From an uncultured Acetatifactor sp. (GTDB taxonomy: Bacteria; Bacillota; Clostridia; Lachnospirales; Lachnospiraceae): a stretch of 64,000 bases of DNA. The stretch covers positions 10,398 through 74,397 of the forward strand of contig CAJTLR010000015.1 in the NCBI GenBank assembly GCA_910577185.1. Direction: 5' to 3'. Below, piece after piece: positions 1 through 8,013 of this stretch (position 1 is its first letter; every line of letters begins with the position of its first letter). The notes beneath the pieces are model-generated. The model did not search any database. It had not been told where the DNA came from and was given only the letters and a program-made list of their open reading frames with translations. Made by a program: the position numbers and the translations under genes.

Positions 1-1115
1 CCCGTGCAGGCCAGCGCCAGATCATATAGGCCCACTGCGGACATTTCTGCCCCGCAGGCGGCTTCCAGGATTTCCGGCTGCTCTTCCACGGCGGGTTCTG
101 CGTCCCCGCAGGCGGCTTTCAGGTTCTCCGGCTGCTCTTCCGCGGCGGGTTCTGCGTCCTGATAGGCGGTTTCCAGGTTCTCCGGCTGCTCTTCCGTTCC
201 TGCTTCCCGGACGGAGGAGGCCTGCCCCGGAGAGTTCCCAGCACCCCATTCCGGAAACCTGTCTATGATCTTTGGTGTGGCAAAACAGAATCCCCTTTCC
301 CGCATCCTGCCCGAAAAGCATAGAAAAGAGAGATAGAACCCGATCTCCGACGCAAAACGTATCAGTTTATCGTCTGCATATTCACCATATTCCCCGTAAA
401 ACCGTTCTGCCGCCTCAAAAAACTCCGGATTCCGTTTCCGAAAGGCTTTCAGCAGCTCCCGCTCCAGATCTGCAAGCTCCGGCTCTGCCTCAAAAGGACT
501 TCTCAGTTTTTCCTTTTTTCCCGGAAAAAGTTTTTCCAGAAAGGCGTCATAACGCCCTTCTGTCTCCCCGCAGGATATGGTAATTCTGTCGTTTTCATAA
601 GTCAGAACCAGCCGGAACGCCTTCATGTCTTCCAGCAGTTTCCGGCTTTCCTCCTGCAGGTTTCCAAAAAAATCCCCTGCCAGATATGCCCCCAGATACT
701 CCCGGAACGCACTCATGCCCCGGGAATGCAGTTCTTTGCCCAAAAGGCCCTGGAACAGCCCCGCAAAAGCATCACAGTAGTATCCGGTTTCACGGATATG
801 CCATACTGCCCTCTGCAGACGCAGTTCCACCGCCCCCTTTGCGGCGGCGGCTTCCCTTCGCCTTTTCATGGCCTTGCAGAAGGTGCACAAAGGTTCGTAA
901 AGCCCCGCCTCTTTGATATCCGCCAGCACTTCCCTGCGGTAATCCCCGCAGTCGCCGTTTTCGGGAAAATAATGATAAAAAGACGAAATTTCCTCTCCCC
1001 AGTCCAGCCGGATCCGCTCCGTAATCCGGTCCAGGTTCAGATCCTGAAAAAACGGCGGCCGGAGCTTTCCCTTGTAAGAACTTTCTTCTTTGTCCAATAT
1101 ACTTCTGAATTGCAT
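1..1115 (-). CDS. MutS-family DNA mismatch repair-like ATPase, N-terminal part (runs off left edge)
   Basis: The minus-strand frame opening at 1115 stays open to the window edge (371 codons), so the gene is cut. The start ATG follows a GAGGAAAG ribosome site. The protein begins MQFRSILDKEES and has a helical MutS-III-like core (FFQDLNLDRI, LDWGEEISSFYHYFPEN) with the late motif GLYDLALACT. This pattern matches short MutS-related proteins of Firmicutes, which lack the DNA-reading domain I and carry a C-terminal ABC-type ATPase. The ATPase part would lie outside the window. Just before GLYDLALA there is a threefold 18-residue repeat (EEQPENL.. units) that the family does not normally have. It follows the LysM gene by 34 bases and is probably co-transcribed with it. 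The family assignment rests on recognised motifs; the ATPase itself is not seen. Confidence 0.75.
   Translation of the reverse strand, partial: MQFRSILDKEESSYKGKLRPPFFQDLNLDRITERIRLDWGEEISSFYHYFPENGDCGDYRREVLADIKEAGLYEPLCTFCKAMKRRREAAAAKGAVELRLQRAVWHIRETGYYCDAFAGLFQGLLGKELHSRGMSAFREYLGAYLAGDFFGNLQEESRKLLEDMKAFRLVLTYENDRITISCGETEGRYDAFLEKLFPGKKEKLRSPFEAEPELADLERELLKAFRKRNPEFFEAAERFYGEYGEYADDKLIRFASEIGFYLSFLCFSGRMRERGFCFATPKIIDRFPEWGAGNSPGQASSVREAGTEEQPENLETAYQDAEPAAEEQPENLKAACGDAEPAVEEQPEILEAACGAEMSAVGLYDLALACT
33..194 (-). repeat. Three tandem 54-bp in-frame repeats inside the MutS-like gene
   Basis: Three consecutive copies of a 54-base unit each encode 18 residues starting EEQPE(N/I)L and ending DAEPA or a variant of it. 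Copies differ at a few positions only. The unit length is a multiple of three, so copy-number change would not break the frame. It lies in a linker just before the conserved YDLALA segment. Confidence 0.85.
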
Positions 1116-1149
1116 TCTGCACTTTCCTCTTTTGTGCCTCTGCCTGCAC

Positions 1150-1953
1150 CTATGGCTTCGGAATATTGATCAGCTGCCCTGTCCGGATCAGGTCCATGTC
1201 CCGGATCTGGGGATTTGCCGCCTTCAGGGCACCCAGGCTGACCCCGTTTCTGACAGCGATATGGGAAAGCGTATCCCCGGCCGAAACCGTACACCCGCCC
1301 ATGACCGACACAACATATTCATCCCCTCGGTTCAGGGCAAACATGGCGTGGCCCTGGGGGTTGATTCTGTAGATACCTTCCTGCTTCATGGCACCGGAAG
1401 CCTCATCATAGGAATAAAGCACGGCATGTTTTCCGGCATTTTCCTCCCCCAGGCCCACATGAAGATTGATGCAGAAGGGATAGGGGTCCTTCTCTTTCAT
1501 GGAAAACTCTTTCGCAATCAGGTTTCCCCCAGCCTGCTTTTTTGCTTCCTCAGGGATCACCGATTCGAAAGTCAGGTCTGCAGACACCGGAATATCGCTT
1601 CTTCTCACGTCACGTCCGCTTATACTAAACGTAATTCCGTTATTCGTCAGCAAAGCCAGGGTGGCATTTTTTCCTGCCAGTTTCTGCAGAATCTCCACGG
1701 GCACTTCAAAAGTATTTCCCACGGAAAAATTCACATTCTCTCCCCGGCCGTTCTGTATGGCCTCTCCCAGTCGTTCCAACATCACATGCCAGTCTGCCGT
1801 TGCATCTTCCGAAGACTCCTCACAGACAATGACAGTGCTTGCCCCGGCGGCTTTTGCCGTCCCATCCTGGGATATCCATGACAGGGGAACCACCACAAAG
1901 ATCAGTGTGAAGGCCCTGATGACTGTTGCCATTCCTTTTGTTTTTTCTTTCAT
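1150..1953 (-). CDS. Secreted LysM-domain protein
   Basis: A protein of 267 residues starting MKEKTKGMATV. The start at 1953 is chosen because GGAGG lies seven bases upstream; a longer frame from 1980 has no such site. Residues about 7-35 form a signal peptide or membrane anchor (IRAFTLIFVVVPLSWIS, then AKAAGAS). The middle 180 residues have no clear family. The last 45 residues are one LysM module (GDTLSHIAVRNGVSLGALKAANPQI...GQLINIPKP), a fold that binds peptidoglycan or chitin-type sugars. It is therefore likely exported and wall-associated. The MutS-like gene follows 34 bases downstream. No catalytic domain is recognised. Confidence 0.8.
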   Translation of the reverse strand: MKEKTKGMATVIRAFTLIFVVVPLSWISQDGTAKAAGASTVIVCEESSEDATADWHVMLERLGEAIQNGRGENVNFSVGNTFEVPVEILQKLAGKNATLALLTNNGITFSISGRDVRRSDIPVSADLTFESVIPEEAKKQAGGNLIAKEFSMKEKDPYPFCINLHVGLGEENAGKHAVLYSYDEASGAMKQEGIYRINPQGHAMFALNRGDEYVVSVMGGCTVSAGDTLSHIAVRNGVSLGALKAANPQIRDMDLIRTGQLINIPKP

Positions 1954-2127
1954 TTTACACCTCCATGCGTGCTTCGTCACGCATACCTTTTACTGAAACT
2001 GCATTCATTACTTAAAAATTCCTGCATTTTCTCAGCGGAAACCGCATAATTAAATTGTTACCTCATTTTCATTATGCCCAGATGAAAGAAAAAATGAATG
2101 TCAAATCATGTCAGAAAAGCAAGTCAG

Positions 2128-2661
2128 TCAAAGCCCTTGTGCCTGAAACATCCCCGCTATTTCTTCTGCGGTTTCCTGCATTCCACGCTGAAACCATACT
2201 TCAATCCAGCCATACAGCGTATATGCTACATATGCCCTTGCATATGCTTCCACCTTTGAATGTCCGGGATTCGGTCCGTATAACCCGATAATCACATCTT
2301 TCAAAAGGTACACAAGGTTTCTTTCATTTAACAGACTGTAAAAATCTTTGTGTTTTTCAAAGTGCGCAAACAGTAAGCCAAGCAATTCGTTTAAAGGTCT
2401 GTTTTCTTTTCCGCCCGCTTCGTCCGTCCATTCTTTGAATATTTTACTGATATATCCCCGCAGAATATCCTCTTTGCTTTCAAAATTCCGATAAAACGAA
2501 GCTCTTCCGACACCGGCAAGGTCGCATAATTCGCTGATGGATATATCTCCCACAGGCTTGTCCTGCAACAGCTTCAGAAGTGATTCCGTAATATGCTCTA
2601 TGACATAAGTGTTTCTGGCCTGATTGCTGAACGGTGATACATTTTTCGGAGATTGTCTCAT
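2128..2661 (-). CDS. TetR/AcrR-family transcriptional regulator
   Basis: A protein of 177 residues. The start at 2661 (MRQSPKNV) is preceded by GGGAGG with a seven-base gap, which is better than the upstream ATG at 2682. Residues about 15-65 form the TetR helix-turn-helix (ISISELCDLAGVGRASFYRNFESKEDIL), with the usual F/Y-R-N-F and K-E-D-I signature. The rest is the helical ligand-binding and dimerisation part, with AYVAYTLYGWIEVWFQRGMQET near the C terminus. Such proteins usually repress a neighbouring efflux or metabolic gene, but no obvious target lies beside it. Its own upstream region holds a good promoter and an inverted repeat, so autoregulation is possible. Confidence 0.88.
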   Translation of the reverse strand: MRQSPKNVSPFSNQARNTYVIEHITESLLKLLQDKPVGDISISELCDLAGVGRASFYRNFESKEDILRGYISKIFKEWTDEAGGKENRPLNELLGLLFAHFEKHKDFYSLLNERNLVYLLKDVIIGLYGPNPGHSKVEAYARAYVAYTLYGWIEVWFQRGMQETAEEIAGMFQAQGL

Positions 2662-2695
2662 TTTGTCGCCTCCCATTAACATTTAGTAAAGTCGC

Positions 2696-2762
2696 TGATA
2701 CAGCAGAAGTGTCGAAACATATGTATCACCAATATGATAGCACGCTGTAAATCTAATGTCAA
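2696..2762 (-). promoter_or_regulatory. Promoter and candidate operator of the TetR-type gene
   Basis: On the minus strand TTGACA (2757-2762) and TATCAT (2734-2739) are separated by 17 bases, a near-consensus sigma-A promoter. Downstream of the -10 lie inverted heptamers TGATACA (2696-2702) and TGTATCA (2722-2728), a plausible repressor site. The operator role is inference. Confidence 0.6.
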
Positions 2763-2934
2763 TAGCATATGCCCATTGTCATTGCAAAAGCAAAGAAACC
2801 CGGCCATAACATCCCGGAAATATACAACAACTTAAGGGTATGGCCGGATGTGCCGGTAAATGTCACCTGAACATGGGCGGTCCTGCTTCTGAATATCATC
2901 CGAAAGCGCACACAAAACTATCTTTCCGAAATCA
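2763..2934. other. Gene-free stretch between alaS and the TetR gene
   Basis: The gap between the TetR start (2661) and alaS (3106) is 444 bases. It holds the TetR promoter, a structured repeat (2935-3038) and the alaS terminator. In the remaining part, 2763-2934, no coding region or RNA gene is seen. Confidence 0.5.
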
Positions 2935-3038
2935 AATAGGGGAATGCGTTTCCCCACTACCCGCCGCGCGGCCCGTACGGCGCTTTAGCGGCATAATTCC
3001 AAGTGCGATGAGTCGCACTTTTGTACGGGCCTGCGCAT
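2935..3038. repeat. Palindromic intergenic repeat, family S (copy 1, extended form)
   Basis: This copy starts with the family lead-in TAGGGGAATGCG..TCCCCACTACCCGCCGCG. Perfect 9-bp arms GGCCCGTAC (2970-2978) and GTACGGGCC (3023-3031) then enclose two smaller hairpins. One is CGCT/AGCG; the other is AAGTGCGA/TCGCACTT (3001-3020). Relatives lie at 22345-22678, 27011-27048 and 62143-62190. Confidence 0.7.
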
Positions 3039-3083
3039 AAAAAAAGACTGCCGCATGATAAGAACTTGTCCTGCATGCGGCAG
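3039..3083 (-). terminator. Rho-independent terminator of alaS
   Basis: A 10-bp stem CTGCCGCATG (3048-3057) / CATGCGGCAG (3074-3083) is followed on the minus strand by a U-run (A-run 3039-3045 on plus). It lies 23 bases past the alaS stop. Confidence 0.8.
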
Positions 3084-3105
3084 CCCTGACGATTCAATTT
3101 ATAAG

Positions 3106-5763
3106 TTACCCGGCAAGCTGACCCTCCAGCACCCTGGCCGCCTCGGCAATACAATCCGGAATTCCTGCGGGATTCTTGCCTCCTGCCTGGGCCATGTTGG
3201 GACGGCCGCCTCCGCCGCCTCCCACTTTTCCGGCAATTCCCTTGATCAGGTTTCCGGCATGGGCGCCTCTGGCCAGCGCGCTGTCAGTGACACATGCAAT
3301 CATGTTCACTTTGCCGTTGGCTTCGGATAAGAGCACTATCACTCCCTCGCCCAGCTTCTCCCTTAACTGGTCCCCCAGCTCCCTGAGTCCGTTCATGTCC
3401 ACATTGCCCACATTGGCTGCAAGGAATTTCACCCCTTTGATTTCTTTCACATTGTCCATCACATTCCCCAGGGCTTCCCTGGCAGCTTTCGCCTTCAGGG
3501 ACTCCAGTTCTGAGGACAGCGCCTTCATCTCTGCCTGCATATGGCTGATCTTTTCCACCAGGCTGGCCGGATTTGCCTTCAATATCCTGCCCGCCTCTTC
3601 CAGGGTGTTTTCCAGATCCTTGTAATAGGCAAACACGGCCTTTCCCGTCAATGCCTCGATTCTGCGCACACCGGCTGCAATACCGTTTTCAGACAGAATC
3701 TTAAAGGCCGATATGGCGGATGTATTTTTTACATGGGTTCCGCCGCACAGCTCCACGGAAAAGCTTCCCATCTTCACCACGCGGACTGTCTCGCCGTATT
3801 TCTCGCCGAAGAGCGCCATGGCGCCGGTTTTCCTGGCATCCTCAATACTCATGACCTCCGTCACCACCGGAAGGCTCTCCGCAATTTTTTCGTTCACAAT
3901 CTGCTCCACCCGGCTTAATTCCTCCCGGGTCATGGCAGTGAAATGGCTGAAGTCAAACCGCAGTCTTTCCCTATCCACAAAGGAACCTGCCTGCTCCACA
4001 TGACTGCCCAGCACTTCCCGCAATGCCTTGTGGAGCAGATGGGTAGCGCTGTGGTTTTTACAAGTGTCTCCCCTTCCGTCCGCATCCACTGTCAATGTCA
4101 CAGGATCTCCCGCTTTGATCATACCCCTGGTGACGGTTCCGATATGCCCCACTTTACCGCCCAGCAGTTTCACCGTATCTTTTACCTCAAAGCTGCCATC
4201 CGCGGCTGTGATGACGCCCCTGTCGCCGTTCTGGCCGCCCATGGTGGCATAAAAAGGCGTCTCTTCCACGATTATGGTGCCGGCCTGTCCATCCGTCAGG
4301 GCATCTGCCAGCTCTGTCTCCGTGGTCAGCACCGTCACCCTGGAATCATGGGTCAGCCGGTCATATCCTACAAATTCCGTGGTCACGGCCGGGTCTATGG
4401 ATTCGTACACCGTCACATCCGCGCCCATGTAATTGGTCACCTTGCGGGCCTTGCGGGCCATCTCCCTCTGACGCTGCATACAGACGCCGAAGCCGGCTTC
4501 GTCCACGGTAAAGCCCTTCTCTTCCAGAATTTCCTTTGTCAGGTCCACCGGGAATCCGTATGTGTCATAAAGCTTAAAAACATTCTCGCCGGAAAGTTCC
4601 GTGATGTTTGTTTCCTTCAGCTCCGCTTCCATCTGATTTAAGATGCTTAAGCCCTGGTCGATGGTTTTGTCAAATTTATCTTCCTCCTGGGTCAGCACAT
4701 TCAGGATAAAGGACTTCTTCTCCTCCAGTTCCGGATACCCGTCCTTACTCTCATGAATTACCGTCTCGCTTAAATCTGCCATGAATTTTCCTTCGATTCC
4801 CAGAAGCCTTCCATGTCTCGCCGCACGGCGGATCAGACGCCGCAGCACATAACCCCGCCCCTCGTTAGAAGGCATAATGCCGTCGCTTACCATAAATGTG
4901 GTAGAGCGGATATGGTCCGTGATCAGCCGGATGGATACATCCTTTTCCGGATCGGCCTCGTATTCCACTCCGGCAATCCGGCAGATTCTGTCCCGAATGG
5001 CTTTCATGGTGTCAATGTCGAACACTGTGTCCACATCCTGCACCACCACCGCCAGCCGCTCCAGCCCCATGCCGGTGTCGATATTTTTCTGGGAAAGCTC
5101 CGTGTAATTGCCCTTGCCGTCATTGTCAAACTGCGTGAACACATTGTTCCACACTTCCATAAAACGGTCACAGTCACAGCCCACCTTGCAGTCGGGTCTG
5201 CCGCAGCCGTATTTTACTCCCCTGTCATAATAAATTTCGGAACAGGGACCGCAGGGGCCTGCCCCATGCTCCCAGAAATTATCGCAGGCGCCATTTTCGT
5301 CCCGGTAAAAACGGGTGATTTTTTCCGCAGGCACGCCCACTTCCTTTGTCCAGATTTCAAAGGCCTCGTCATCCTCACAGTATATGGAAGGATACAGCCT
5401 CTCCGGGTCCATGCCGATCACTTCCGTCAGGAATTCCCAGCTCCACGCAATCGCCTCATGCTTAAAATAATCCCCGAAAGAAAAGTTGCCCAGCATTTCA
5501 AAAAAAGTCAGGTGTCTTGCCGTCTTTCCGGTGTTCTCAATATCTCCTGTGCGCACGCATTTCTGGCAGGTGGTCACCCTGCGCCTGGGCGGGATCTCCT
5601 GCCCCGTAAAGTATGGCTTCAGGGGCGCCATGCCGGAATTGATGATCAAAAGACTGTTGTCATTGTGAGGCACCAAGGAAAAACTCTTCATTTTCAGATG
5701 CTGCTTGCTCTCGAAAAAATCAAGAAACATTCTTCTCAGTTCATTTACACCATAAGGTTTCAT
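3106..5763 (-). CDS. alaS: Alanyl-tRNA synthetase
   Basis: A full-length protein of 885 residues that charges tRNA-Ala. The class II catalytic core is at residues 1-240 (MKPYGVNELRRMFLDFFESK, then PLKPYFTGQEIPP). The helical tRNA-recognition region follows. The editing domain has its zinc-binding HSATHLLHKAL and CGGTHVKNT motifs near residues 560-670. The C-terminal coiled coil and oligomerisation domain ends GGGGGRPNMAQAGG. The start has GGAGG nine bases upstream. It is monocistronic, with its own promoter about 270 bases upstream, a long structured leader, and a terminator at 3039-3083. No T-box element is visible in the leader. Confidence 0.98.
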   Translation of the reverse strand: MKPYGVNELRRMFLDFFESKQHLKMKSFSLVPHNDNSLLIINSGMAPLKPYFTGQEIPPRRRVTTCQKCVRTGDIENTGKTARHLTFFEMLGNFSFGDYFKHEAIAWSWEFLTEVIGMDPERLYPSIYCEDDEAFEIWTKEVGVPAEKITRFYRDENGACDNFWEHGAGPCGPCSEIYYDRGVKYGCGRPDCKVGCDCDRFMEVWNNVFTQFDNDGKGNYTELSQKNIDTGMGLERLAVVVQDVDTVFDIDTMKAIRDRICRIAGVEYEADPEKDVSIRLITDHIRSTTFMVSDGIMPSNEGRGYVLRRLIRRAARHGRLLGIEGKFMADLSETVIHESKDGYPELEEKKSFILNVLTQEEDKFDKTIDQGLSILNQMEAELKETNITELSGENVFKLYDTYGFPVDLTKEILEEKGFTVDEAGFGVCMQRQREMARKARKVTNYMGADVTVYESIDPAVTTEFVGYDRLTHDSRVTVLTTETELADALTDGQAGTIIVEETPFYATMGGQNGDRGVITAADGSFEVKDTVKLLGGKVGHIGTVTRGMIKAGDPVTLTVDADGRGDTCKNHSATHLLHKALREVLGSHVEQAGSFVDRERLRFDFSHFTAMTREELSRVEQIVNEKIAESLPVVTEVMSIEDARKTGAMALFGEKYGETVRVVKMGSFSVELCGGTHVKNTSAISAFKILSENGIAAGVRRIEALTGKAVFAYYKDLENTLEEAGRILKANPASLVEKISHMQAEMKALSSELESLKAKAAREALGNVMDNVKEIKGVKFLAANVGNVDMNGLRELGDQLREKLGEGVIVLLSEANGKVNMIACVTDSALARGAHAGNLIKGIAGKVGGGGGGRPNMAQAGGKNPAGIPDCIAEAARVLEGQLAG

Positions 5764-6031
5764 GCTTATCTTCCTCCAAATTCACAGTAAAAATTTATAT
5801 GGCCAGAAAACAAATATACGCTCCGGCCGCCTGGGTTTCTCTGGGATACACTTTTCACAAAAGAGACGCAAAACCAAATGCCACTTCGGGCCTTTTTTGT
5901 TTCTTTGACGTCTTATTCTTCACTCGAAAGATCGCGCTTCGCGCTTCCTGTCCGACTTCGTCGGACTCTTTCTCGTTATCGACGCCTGAAAACCAAATGC
6001 CCCTTCGGGGCGCTTGGTTTTCTTTGGCGTC
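5764..6031 (-). other. Long structured 5' leader of alaS
   Basis: About 265 bases separate the predicted alaS promoter from the start codon. The leader has two copies of a large hairpin (5865-5912 and 5981-6031) with smaller hairpins between them, such as TCCGACttcgTCGGA near 5951-5966. The T-box consensus GGGTGGnACCGCG is absent. No reading frame with a convincing ribosome site is seen. Confidence 0.5.
5865..6031. repeat. Pair of related long inverted repeats in the alaS leader
   Basis: Copy 1 (5981-6031) has outer arms GACGCC/GGCGTC, middle arms AAAACCAA/TTGGTTTT and an inner GCCCC ttcg GGGGC hairpin. Copy 2 (5865-5912) shares GACGC, AAAACCAAATGCC, CTTCGGG and TTTCTTTGACGTC but pairs less well, as if decayed. 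Confidence 0.75.
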
Positions 6032-6037
6032 TTATAC

Positions 6038-6065
6038 ATTATAGCATGAATTTTGGTTTTGTATA
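6038..6065 (-). promoter_or_regulatory. Predicted promoter of alaS
   Basis: On the minus strand TATACA (6060-6065) and TATAAT (6038-6043) are separated by 16 bases. Transcription would begin about at the base of the first leader hairpin. Confidence 0.5.
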
Positions 6066-6181
6066 GTGAAAATTTACAGAATATAAAGCCAATATAAAAC
6101 CAGAATGGTAAAGCCGTAACATCTCAGTGCCTTGTCTGAACTGTTACATAAGATCAGAGTCATGGGCAGGTATGCGGAATT

Positions 6182-6970
6182 TTATGAACTGGCGCTGCTG
6201 TAATTCCTTATGGCGCGTTTCCATACGCATCTCACTATCAGGAAAACCAGAACCGGCACCAGGGCTCCCCACAGTATCAGCCCGGCAGAAAGCTCTCCCA
6301 TAAGGAACAATCCCGGAAAATTGGTGATCACAAAAACCGGCAGGATAAATGTGCCGATTCGCTGCATCCATTTCCCGTAAATGGCGGAAGGCATATTATT
6401 GAAATCCCATAGGGCAGCAGTAATATCCCCGATGCCGCCCACCGAAAGCGTCCAGAAGCACAGCAGGTATGGCAGCAGAAACATGCTGTAAGTCAGCAGG
6501 CTCCCGGTAATCAGGAAAAACACAAAGCCTCCCACCTCCACAAATCCCACCGGCAGCCCTGCCCGTTTCCATCCTATGACGATCAGCACAATCCCCGCCA
6601 CAAAATCCGGCGCCAGCAGGGAAAAATCCAGTCTCCTCATAGTCATGTAAAACTGCAGGGAAACCGGCTTGACGATATACAAATCCAGTTCGCCCCGCTG
6701 CACCATCGCCGGCAGGGAAGAGAAGTTACCGTAATAGAGCATGTAAATCCCCGTCATCAGTGTGTAAATTCCCACAAAAAGCATAATATGGTCCGGTGTC
6801 AGGATGCCGATACTCACACCTGCTTTGTATACAATGGCCACGTACAAAAGCTTGATAATCATCCATCCGCTTTCCACCAGCACACCCGCCGCAAAATTGA
6901 TCCGGTATTCCATGACTGACATCAGGGAATATTTGATAATAACACCCAGAAGTTTTATATATCGTTTCAT
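6182..6970 (-). CDS. ABC-2 family exporter permease (COG3694-like)
   Basis: A protein of 262 residues with about six membrane segments. It starts MKRYIKLLGVIIKYSLMSVMEYR, the typical opening of this permease family, and carries QRGELDLYIVKPVSLQFYMTMRR, the cytoplasmic linker conserved in these proteins. Together with the second permease and the ATPase just upstream it forms a three-gene ABC-2 exporter, a type found in many Firmicutes with unknown substrate. The ribosome site (GGAG) lies within a CCATTTCTGC-type hairpin repeat (seen here in reverse complement) immediately upstream. The gene is the last of its operon. Confidence 0.85.
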   Translation of the reverse strand: MKRYIKLLGVIIKYSLMSVMEYRINFAAGVLVESGWMIIKLLYVAIVYKAGVSIGILTPDHIMLFVGIYTLMTGIYMLYYGNFSSLPAMVQRGELDLYIVKPVSLQFYMTMRRLDFSLLAPDFVAGIVLIVIGWKRAGLPVGFVEVGGFVFFLITGSLLTYSMFLLPYLLCFWTLSVGGIGDITAALWDFNNMPSAIYGKWMQRIGTFILPVFVITNFPGLFLMGELSAGLILWGALVPVLVFLIVRCVWKRAIRNYSSASS

Positions 6971-6978
6971 ATTTTACT

Positions 6979-7044
6979 CCATTTCTGCATGGTTTTCATG
7001 CATGGCAGTCCTATTCTACCCCATTTCTGCACGGTTTTCGTGCA
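6979..7044. repeat. Two copies of the CCATTTCTGC hairpin repeat (family R)
   Basis: Two similar units of about 40 bases start CCATTTCTGC. They form TGCATG/CATGCA (6986-7002) and TGCACG/CGTGCA (7028-7044), each with the loop GTTTT. One base pair differs in a compensatory way (T-A versus C-G). The first copy contributes the ribosome site of the permease gene starting at 6970. Confidence 0.7.
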
Positions 7045-7083
7045 TCGCAGGCCTATGGTCTGTTATAGTTTACTCCCGGGCTT

Positions 7084-7885
7084 TCAGCCTCCCACTGCCA
7101 TGTATCTCTTGATTCCCTGTCTCCACATAAGTTCCCCCAGACAGACAAACACCAGGATCCATCCTGCCTGAAAAGCAAAACCGGCTCCGATTTTCTCCCA
7201 GCCAAACCGGCCGTTGATAATATTTACCGGAAACTGGGTGGTATATCCAAAGGGCAGCAGGCCGGCCAGAACTTCCACGATTCCCCCGAAAATATCCATG
7301 GGAAAGATACCTCCGCTGATCACTGTAATCACGATGCTCACGGCGCCGAACAGTTTGTCCACATCCGTCAGCCAGTAACCCAGCAGGCCGATACAATAAA
7401 AAATATAAAAATTCAGGACCACTGCCAGTACAAGGCTTATCAGAAATGCCAGACCTCTTGCCGCAGACAGAGGCATTCCTCCAAAAAGACCGGCTCCCAG
7501 AATGATCACTGTTCCCACCGGCCCGATCACCATAAACCTGGGCAGCTTCTCTCCCAGAAATCCGCTGAGCCTGTATTCTTTATATCCCACCGGACGAACC
7601 AGATATTTGCTTAGCCCCCCCCATTTTAATGTCATCATTGATCTCCCACTCCACCCCGGCGCCTACGATCTGGGACACCAAAGTGGCAAGCAGGGTATAC
7701 ATCAGTATCTGTCCATGCCCATAGCCAAAGACCGCCTCCGCGTCCGAATGCCCGTAAATATAATTCCACATGGCAGTCTGTATGATGATGGGAAACAGCG
7801 CGCTCAGCATGCTCAGCAGAAAGCTGACCCGGTATTCCAGGGCCTTTTCCATCCCCATCAAAAACACACATCGGTATGTTTTCAT
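7084..7885 (-). pseudogene. ABC-2 family exporter permease (COG4587-like), frameshifted at a G8 run
   Basis: The N-terminal half starts at 7885 (MKTYRCVFLMGMEKALEYR), with AGAGGTG upstream, and reads to EINDDIK. The C-terminal half (GGLSKYLVRPVGYKEYR..., ending at 7084) is in another frame. The two frames meet at a run of eight G on the minus strand (7615-7622). Removing one G restores the continuous family sequence DIKMGGLSKYLVRP, the expected permease of about 266 residues with six membrane segments. The gene is either inactive, phase-variable by slippage in the G run, or affected by a base-count error in the sequence. Its neighbours in the exporter are intact. Confidence 0.8.
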
Positions 7886-8013
7886 AGCATTGTCACCTCT
7901 TATTCCAATTTTGTCCCTATGCAGACCGGCCTCCTGCCAATCCGGCAGGGGAACACTCGGTTCTGTTATATGTGTATCCTTCACGCTGTTTTTCGCTTCC
8001 AGCTCCCTGTCCC

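Noticed and set aside
1..583. Short frames of 99-103 codons at the left edge
   Set aside because: They are shadows of the MutS-like gene in other frames; the minus frame reading from 1115 explains the sequence.
5764..6065. T-box riboswitch for alaS
   Set aside because: The conserved T-box sequence and a terminator/antiterminator pair are not present.
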